Positions 37,679 to 42,245 of a DNA stretch of 42,245 nt are shown here, in pieces (position 1 is the stretch's first letter; the number at the start of each line of letters is the position of its first letter). The DNA comes from a virus. Location: positions 1 to 42,245 of the IMG/VR virus record IMGVR_UViG_3300044614_001887, one strand, 5' to 3'. A program made the position numbers and the translations under genes. The notes under the pieces were generated by a model. It was not told the DNA's origin, searched no databases, and was given only the letters and a program-made list of their open reading frames with translations.

Positions 37679-39042
37679 TGAAAAGCTCCCTACCCGAAAA
37701 CCTCCTCGCCGAGCGGGCCGTCCTCGGAGCCGCCATCGCCGATGGCCGCCACGCCGATGCCGTCCTCGAAGTCGTGAGCCCCGACCAGCTCACGCACCCC
37801 GCCCACCGCCTCATCCTCTCCTGCCTCGCCACCATGCGTCAGGAGGCCCGGCCCGTCGATCTCATCCTCGTCACCACCGAGTTGGAAAAACTCGGCCAGC
37901 TCGAAGAGTGCGGCGGCCATCACGGCCTCACCGATCTCGTCCAAGACCTCGCCGTCACGGCCAACTGGCGCTACTACGCCGTCGAAGTCCTCGACATCTG
38001 GCGCCGCCGCGCCATGCGCTCCGCCGCCCTCGCCATGGCCGAAGCCGCCAACGACCCCGCCCTCACCACCGACGACGCCATGGAGCGGTGCGAAGTCGCC
38101 CTCTACGGCCTCCGCGAGCAATCCACCAGGGAAAACCCCGTCTCCCATTGCAAAACCGCCGTCCTCGCCGCCGTCGATCACATCGAGAAAGTCTATGCGA
38201 ACCGAGGCCAATGCGTCGGCCTCTCCACCGGCATCCACGATCTCGACCGATCCACCGGCGGATTCCTCGGCGGCCAGATGATCATCATCGCCGCCCGCCC
38301 CGCCTGCGGCAAATCCGCCCTCGGGATGCAATTCGCCCTCCACGCTGCCATGGAGGCCGCCGTGCCCACCCTCGTCTTCTCTGTCGAAATGCCTAGCACC
38401 GAACTCATGGTCCGCGCCCTTTGCTCCGAAGCCGGGGTCGATCTCCAGCGCATCCGCGACGGCTTCCTCGGCACCGCCCAGCTCTCCGGCGTCGGAGCCG
38501 CCGCCGGGCGACTCGCCCAGGCCAAGCTCTACCTCGACGACACCCCCGGCCTCACCGTCGCCCAATTCCGCTCCCGCGCCCGCCGCGCCAAGACCCAGCA
38601 CGGCCTCGGCCTCATCGTCGTCGATTACCTGCAATTCATGCACGGCAGCAGCAAGAGGGCAGGGGAGAGCCGCGCCCTCGAAGTCAGCGAGATCAGCAAA
38701 GCCATCAAGACCACCGCCAAGGAGTTAAACATCCCCATCATCGCCCTCGCCCAGCTCAACCGCGACGCCGACGAAGGCAGCAAGCCCAAGCTCTCGAACC
38801 TCCGCGAGTCCGGTAGCATCGAGCAAGACGCCGACACCGTTTTGTTGATTCACCGCCTGGATAAAAACAAAAAACGCGACGCCGACGAAGAGCCCATGGA
38901 TCACAACACCCTGCTCATCTTGGCAAAACAAAGAAACGGCCCCACCCCCGAGATCAAGCTGAACTTCATCGGCCAGCACACCGTCTTCCGCAATGTCACC
39001 GAAAAACAATACAGCAACAACCAGAACGAAAGACAGAAATGA
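37678..39042 (+). CDS. dnaB: Replicative DNA helicase, DnaB family
   Basis: A 454-residue protein of normal DnaB length. The N-terminal domain (ENLLAERAVLGAAIADGRHA ... VVSPDQLTHPAHRLI) is followed by the RecA-like motor: GLSTGIHDLDRSTGGFLGGQ leading to Walker A ARPACGKSA (206-214), VFSVEMPS, Walker B LIVVDYLQF (D316), and the C-terminal SGSIEQDADTVLLIHR arginine-finger region. It is the hexameric 5'-3' fork helicase. Its own helicase and a likely organiser mean the phage depends less on host initiation. Overlaps both neighbours by one to four bases. Confidence 0.93.
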   Translation: MKSSLPENLLAERAVLGAAIADGRHADAVLEVVSPDQLTHPAHRLILSCLATMRQEARPVDLILVTTELEKLGQLEECGGHHGLTDLVQDLAVTANWRYYAVEVLDIWRRRAMRSAALAMAEAANDPALTTDDAMERCEVALYGLREQSTRENPVSHCKTAVLAAVDHIEKVYANRGQCVGLSTGIHDLDRSTGGFLGGQMIIIAARPACGKSALGMQFALHAAMEAAVPTLVFSVEMPSTELMVRALCSEAGVDLQRIRDGFLGTAQLSGVGAAAGRLAQAKLYLDDTPGLTVAQFRSRARRAKTQHGLGLIVVDYLQFMHGSSKRAGESRALEVSEISKAIKTTAKELNIPIIALAQLNRDADEGSKPKLSNLRESGSIEQDADTVLLIHRLDKNKKRDADEEPMDHNTLLILAKQRNGPTPEIKLNFIGQHTVFRNVTEKQYSNNQNERQK

Positions 39043-39260
39043 AAAACTACGAAACCAACTCCATCATCACCTGGTCGCCCGCCAAGCGCGGGCTGCCAGA
39101 TAGCGACATCACCGTCCTCGTCCACCTCGCCGATGGCGAAGTCTGGACCGGCTTTCACGATGGCGAAGTCTGGCGATTCGTCTCCGGCGACCGCATCGAG
39201 TCCCAAGTCGTCCATTGGGCACCATTCCCCGAACCGCCCACCACCCAGCCCGCTAAATGA
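39039..39260 (+). CDS. DUF551-like small protein, 73 aa
   Basis: The sequence ITWSPAKRGLPDSDITVLVH, LADGEVWTGFHDGEVWRFVS, IESQVVHWAPFPEPP matches the DUF551 pattern (W-x-P ... V-L-V-x-x-x-D-G-x-V-x-x-G-x-x-D-G-x-x-W ... V-x-H-W-A-x-x-P-x-P-P), a common small phage protein of unknown function. ATGA overlaps at both ends. Confidence 0.75.
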   Translation: MKNYETNSIITWSPAKRGLPDSDITVLVHLADGEVWTGFHDGEVWRFVSGDRIESQVVHWAPFPEPPTTQPAK

Positions 39261-39517
39261 AAAACACCCTTGACCCCGAAATCGCCTGTCCCGCCTGCCG
39301 CCGCGAGTGGCAGGACCACCCCGGCGTCGCGCATACCTGCCGACTCGCCACCGAGTTAGCCGCCAGCCTGCGCGACATCCTCACCTATGTCCGCGCCCCC
39401 GAATACTCCCGCGACATCGGCGAGCAGGAAATCTTCTTCGACGCGGTGGAAAACGCCCGCCGCCTCGTCGTCAAATCCGGCCACTTCCAAGACTATCCCC
39501 CCGAGCCCCATCCATGA
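39257..39517 (+). CDS. Hypothetical protein with C-x-x-C, 86 aa
   Basis: It starts KNTLDPEIACPACRREWQDH with a C-P-A-C and a later H-T-C, possibly a small zinc site, then a helical region (LATELAASLRDILTYVRAPE) and an acidic middle. No family recognised. Overlaps both neighbours by four bases. Confidence 0.55.
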   Translation: MKNTLDPEIACPACRREWQDHPGVAHTCRLATELAASLRDILTYVRAPEYSRDIGEQEIFFDAVENARRLVVKSGHFQDYPPEPHP

Positions 39518-39735
39518 AATTGACCACCGAGGACACAGAGAACACGGAGCAGGCTACGCCCGAGACGGACGCCAAAGTTTCCGGACAAATTGGATTCTAT
39601 TCGTGTGCAACGGTTCCCGCTGAATTGTGCCGCCGCATGGAGCGCGAGCGCAACCAGGCGCGGGACCAAGTGGAAGAACTTACAGCCGTTATCAAAGGGC
39701 TCCGCGCCATCATGCGACAGGATGCCACCAAATGA
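39514..39735 (+). CDS. Small coiled-coil protein with repeat-derived N-terminus, 73 aa
   Basis: The N-terminus KLTTEDTENTEQATPETDAK is encoded by an inverted copy of the dispersed TCCTCTGTG repeat (39521-39552), so that repeat has become coding sequence. The remainder (ELCRRMERERNQARDQVEEL, TAVIKGLRAIM) is a coiled coil, commonly found in small phage proteins. ATGA overlaps at both ends argue that it is translated. Confidence 0.65.
   Translation: MKLTTEDTENTEQATPETDAKVSGQIGFYSCATVPAELCRRMERERNQARDQVEELTAVIKGLRAIMRQDATK
39521..39552 (-). repeat. Dispersed TCCTCTGTG-family repeat, copy 3 (inverted, coding)
   Basis: GACCACCGAGGACACAGAGA with ACACGGAG is the reverse complement of the repeat. 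It lies within the first 13 codons of the 73-aa gene and encodes Thr-Thr-Glu-Asp-Thr-Glu-Asn-Thr-Glu. Confidence 0.85.
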
Positions 39736-39965
39736 CCTGCCCCTCCTGCGCCGCCGAGACCAGCGTTGTCACTTGCCGGGCGGAGGGCCATCAAGTCCAC
39801 CGCCTGCGCGAGTGCGCTGCCGGGCACCGCTTTTACACCTGCGAATTGCCCGCCGAAGGCCGGTATCCCTGGCCCAAAAAACCCGCCCCCAAACGCACCA
39901 AACCCAAACCCAAACAACAATCCACCCACTGGCTCGCCCGCATCGCCGCCTTCGTTTCCGCATGA
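39732..39965 (+). CDS. NrdR-like zinc-ribbon protein, 77 aa
   Basis: TCPSCAAETSVVTCRAEGHQ, then VHRLRECAAGHRFYTCELPA: an N-terminal zinc ribbon of the NrdR/Ogr kind (C-P-x-C ... R-R-x-C-x-x-x-H-x-F-x-T-x-E), with Cys/His ligands. A Lys/Pro-rich linker (PKKPAPKRTKPKPKQQ) and a short C-terminal helix follow. It lacks the ATP-cone of full NrdR, so it is probably a phage nucleic-acid-binding regulator. ATGA overlaps at both ends. Confidence 0.65.
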   Translation: MTCPSCAAETSVVTCRAEGHQVHRLRECAAGHRFYTCELPAEGRYPWPKKPAPKRTKPKPKQQSTHWLARIAAFVSA

Positions 39966-40186
39966 ACTCACTCCGCGACTACCTCACCGCCCGCCGCCTC
40001 GATCCCGACCACGCCCTCAATCTCCTGCAAGACCACGGCATCATCTCCGACCTCTGCATCACCCCCGAAGATGTCGGCGACTCGGGAAAAGCCATCACCT
40101 GGTTAAGCCTCCGCGAATCCGAACTCAAATCCTCCTCTGTGCCCTCTGTGTCCTCTGTGTCCTCTGTGTCCTCTGTGGTCAAATGA
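39962..40186 (+). CDS. Small protein with repeat-derived C-terminus, 74 aa
   Basis: The first ~55 residues (NSLRDYLTARRLDPDHALNL, LQDHGIISDLCITPEDVGDS) are a compact helical domain of unknown function. The C-terminal tail SSSVPSVSSVSSVSSVVK is encoded wholly by the dispersed TCCTCTGTG repeat, one Ser-Ser-Val per 9 bp unit. Because the unit is three codons long, copy-number change would lengthen the tail without a frameshift. The stop overlaps the terminase start (ATGA). Confidence 0.65.
   Translation: MNSLRDYLTARRLDPDHALNLLQDHGIISDLCITPEDVGDSGKAITWLSLRESELKSSSVPSVSSVSSVSSVVK
40133..40183 (+). repeat. Dispersed TCCTCTGTG-family repeat, copy 4 (coding)
   Basis: Five 9 bp units (40133-40177; the second begins CCC) followed by GTCAAATGA, the longest copy in the genome. 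It encodes the C-terminus of the 74-aa protein and supplies its stop codon and the terminase start. Confidence 0.9.
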
Positions 40187-41886
40187 TCCCCCAAACCCCA
40201 AACCCCGTCATCCCCCCCATCGAGGTCGAAGGCCGCCGCGCCGATGGCAGCTTCGTCGTCCGCTACCGAGGCCAAAAGCTCGCCGCCACCGAGGCCCAAC
40301 TTCTCGCCATCCACCGCGAGCGCGAGGAGCAGATCGCCCGCATGGTCGAAGACCCTTGGCGCTACGGCTGGCTGAACCCCGCCTGGCAGCGAGCCGACAG
40401 CGCCTACGACAGCCTCCGCGAGAAATTCCCCAAAGGCGTCACCGAACTCCTCATCCTCGGCGGCAACCGCTCCGGCAAGTCCCGCTACTTCGCCCGCCGC
40501 GCCATGCAGCACCTCGTCGAAAAGCCCGGCGCGAAAGTCTGGTGCCTCCAATCCACCGAAGCCGCCAGCATTCAAAACCAGCAGCCCTACTTGTGGGAGT
40601 ATTTGCCGAAAGAATGGAAACCCAGCGCCAGCGGCAAATTCAAAAAAGGTGCCGTCGCCAACATCACCTACTCGCAGAAAGGCGGATTCACCGAGAACTC
40701 CTTTGTCCTGCCGAATGGCTCCCAATGCTGGTTCAAGTTCTACTCGATGGAAGTCACCTCGATAGAAGGTGCCGAGTTAAATTTCTGTTGGGCAGACGAA
40801 TTAGTGACCCCGCTGTGGCTGGAAGCCCTTCGTTTTAGGCTACTTACCCGCGACGGCGAACTCGGCATCGGGTTTACACCGATCGAAGGCTACACCACCA
40901 CCGTCAAAGAATACCTCGATGGCGCGAAGACCTTGGAAGAATGCCCCGCCCCGCTCCTTCCCCGCTACCGCGACGGCCACCTCCTCGGCGTCGAGAGCGT
41001 TCCCCGCATCCAGCAATGCACCCGCGAAAAAGCCCGCGTCGTGTATTTCCACACCTCCGACAACCCCTACGGAAACCCCGAGGCCATGGAGACCGAACTC
41101 CGAGGCAGCAACCGCGAACGCATCCTCATGCGAGCCTACGGCGTCCCCACCAAAGCCCGGCTCTCCATGTTCCCGAAATTCCGCGAGAATGTTCATGTCG
41201 TCCCCCACGACAAAGTTCCCAAGGAGGGAACCGTCTTCCATTTCGTCGATCCCGGCGAAGGGAAAACTTGGGCCATGTTGTGGATTCGCTTCACCCCTGA
41301 TGGCCGGTGCTGGATTTACCGCGAGTTCCCCGACCAGCTCGACTACATCGAAGGCGTCGGCTACCCCGGCCCGTGGGCCGAAGCCGATGGCAAACTGCAA
41401 GACGGACGCCCCGGCCCCGCGCAAAAAGCATGCGCCGGGTTTGGCTTCGAGGACTACAAGCGAATCATCGAAGCCGCCGAGAAAGCCGACTCCGCCGAGC
41501 CCGCCGAGCGTTGGATGGATAGCCGCTATGGCAACACCCCCACCATGACGCATGAAGGCGTGCGCACCCTCATCGAGCAATGCAGCGAGCGCATCGGCCT
41601 CGACTTCCGCGCCACCAGCGGCCAAGCCATCGTCGAGGGCGTCACCCTCATCAACGACTGGCTCGCCTACAACGACGAAGCCCCTGTGGACGCCCTCAAC
41701 TCCCCCCGGCTCTACATCAGCGAGCGTTGCCAAAACCTCATCTACGCGCTCAAGACCTGGACAGGCAGCGACGGAAAACGCGGTGCAACAAAAGACTGGA
41801 TTGATATTTGTCGCTATATTGCGCTCTCCGGCGTCGAATACGAAGACCCCGCCTCCCTCCGCACCCGAGGAGGCGGGTGTTACTAA
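40183..41886 (+). CDS. terL: Terminase large subunit
   Basis: A 567-residue DNA-packaging motor. The ATPase has Walker A GGNRSGKS (93-100), and Walker B ending in D205-E206 (ELNFCWADE). The RNase H-like nuclease has its first Asp at D356 in FHFVDPGEGK, and a late acidic D in WIDICRYIALSG. It cuts concatemers and pumps DNA through the portal. The start is the ATG that overlaps the previous stop; the open frame extends far upstream but through other genes. No adjacent small subunit is evident; the HTH gene at 34404 is a distant candidate. The gene ends 7 bp before the fifth dispersed repeat. Confidence 0.92.
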   Translation: MIPQTPNPVIPPIEVEGRRADGSFVVRYRGQKLAATEAQLLAIHREREEQIARMVEDPWRYGWLNPAWQRADSAYDSLREKFPKGVTELLILGGNRSGKSRYFARRAMQHLVEKPGAKVWCLQSTEAASIQNQQPYLWEYLPKEWKPSASGKFKKGAVANITYSQKGGFTENSFVLPNGSQCWFKFYSMEVTSIEGAELNFCWADELVTPLWLEALRFRLLTRDGELGIGFTPIEGYTTTVKEYLDGAKTLEECPAPLLPRYRDGHLLGVESVPRIQQCTREKARVVYFHTSDNPYGNPEAMETELRGSNRERILMRAYGVPTKARLSMFPKFRENVHVVPHDKVPKEGTVFHFVDPGEGKTWAMLWIRFTPDGRCWIYREFPDQLDYIEGVGYPGPWAEADGKLQDGRPGPAQKACAGFGFEDYKRIIEAAEKADSAEPAERWMDSRYGNTPTMTHEGVRTLIEQCSERIGLDFRATSGQAIVEGVTLINDWLAYNDEAPVDALNSPRLYISERCQNLIYALKTWTGSDGKRGATKDWIDICRYIALSGVEYEDPASLRTRGGGCY

Positions 41887-41892
41887 ATCCTC

Positions 41893-41922
41893 CCTCCGTG
41901 TCCTCTGTGTCCTCTGTGGTCA
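41893..41922 (+). repeat. Dispersed TCCTCTGTG-family repeat, copy 5
   Basis: CCTCCGTGTCCTCTGTGTCC followed by TCTGTGGTCAA, in the gap between terminase and the next small gene, plus orientation. Confidence 0.85.
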
Positions 41923-41961
41923 ATCCCTCCCTTGACTCCCTCTCATAAAATCAAAGCATCC

Positions 41962-42114
41962 ATGAAACTACTCCGCCGCCGCGATGTCATGGCCCGTCTG
42001 GGCGTTTCCGCAAAGCAAATCACTAAACTCATCGACTCCGGCATTCTCCGCCCCATTCGCCGCGAAGGAGCCCGCGCCTGGTATCGCGCCGCTGATCTCG
42101 AAAAACTCGCATGA
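41962..42114 (+). CDS. MerR/excisionase-like helix-turn-helix protein, 50 aa
   Basis: KLLRRRDVMARLGVSAKQIT, then KLIDSGILRPIRREGARAWY and RAADLEKLA: the small winged helix-turn-helix of AlpA/excisionase proteins, cut to its minimum. The ATG at 41962 is preferred over a TTG at 41932. It differs from the Xis-like protein at 34170, so the genome carries two such proteins. It overlaps the following junction-spanning gene by four bases. Confidence 0.65.
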   Translation: MKLLRRRDVMARLGVSAKQITKLIDSGILRPIRREGARAWYRAADLEKLA

Positions 42115-42245
42115 GCATCAAACGCACCGACAACCACGGCAGCCTGAGCCGCAACAAGAAAAAGGAAAAGGAAACGCACCCCACGCACAAAGGCTCCTGC
42201 ACCATCGAAGGCCGCGAGTATTGGATCAGCGCGTATGTGAACGAA
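42111..42245 (+). CDS. Small phage protein spanning the circular junction, N-terminal part
   Basis: This is the 5' part of the 84-residue protein completed at bases 1-247. It starts at ATG 42111, overlapping the HTH gene stop (ATGA), with SIKRTDNHGSLSRNKKKEKE as its first residues. From 42119 onward the sequence repeats the start of the window, so this and the entry at 1-247 are one gene. Confidence 0.8.
   Translation, partial: MSIKRTDNHGSLSRNKKKEKETHPTHKGSCTIEGREYWISAYVNE
42119..42245. repeat. 127 bp terminal direct repeat (right copy)
   Basis: Exact copy of bases 1-127. See the left copy for what it implies about a circular map. Confidence 0.95.

Noticed and set aside
1-42245. True 127 bp terminal repeats in the packaged genome
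   Set aside because: The length equals a common assembler k-mer and a gene reads through the joint, so a circular contig overlap is the simpler explanation. Read-depth at the ends would be needed to show otherwise.

Overview
The window reads as a complete temperate, short-tailed (podovirus-like) phage genome assembled as a circle. The first 127 bases recur exactly as the last 127, so the unique length is 42,118 bp, and one small gene runs in frame across the junction. The virion genes are portal, scaffold, SU10-like capsid, head-tail adaptors, a nozzle-like protein, fibres and a large internal protein. There is no sheath, tape measure or major tail tube. A tyrosine integrase next to a tRNA-Arg 3' half marks it as integrative. 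The host cannot be read directly. The GC-rich sequence, A/C-rich leaders without Shine-Dalgarno motifs on several late genes, and dispersed TCCTCTGTG ('TTEDTEDTE') repeats would fit a Verrucomicrobiota-type host; this is an inference.

Layout. 0-0.5 kb: two small genes, then a 392 bp non-coding region with a four-copy 10 bp array. 0.9-9.8 kb: scaffold, capsid, a strong terminator, portal, two paralogous adaptors and small fibre genes. 9.8-14.2 kb: a glycine-rich fibre, a lysis cassette (two holin-like proteins, a small lipoprotein, a YkuD-like lytic enzyme), a calcineurin-like phosphoesterase and a small protein. 14.2-19.0 kb: a nozzle-like protein carrying a seven-repeat beta-propeller, then fibre and receptor-binding candidates. 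19.0-22.4 kb: a virion-type protein with a CFI-box-like C-terminus, followed by YcaO, a ThiS/MoaD-like sulfur carrier ending GG, and TfuA. 22.4-28.8 kb: two probable internal virion proteins. The second is 1917 aa and carries an AT-rich, nuclease-like module.

28.9-33.7 kb is mostly minus strand: integrase, attP, a run of small genes (three with the same leader hairpin), a DUF932 protein, a PEGA-like lipoprotein and a ribbon-helix-helix protein. At 33.7 kb a divergent promoter region with a perfect 20 bp palindrome separates this from a second ribbon-helix-helix gene on the plus strand, and is the likely lysogeny switch. 33.8-42.2 kb is the early/replication operon: a HTH/Xis-like protein, a larger HTH protein, a DnaQ-like exonuclease, a replisome-organiser-like protein, DnaB helicase, small genes and terminase large subunit.

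The most notable system is the YcaO / sulfur-carrier / TfuA cassette inside the virion operon. Together these three families are known to install backbone thioamides, and here the cassette overlaps the end of a gene whose C-terminus has a conserved-looking Cys-Trp-Ile-Ala motif. That suggests, as inference, that the phage thioamidates or otherwise modifies one of its own virion proteins.
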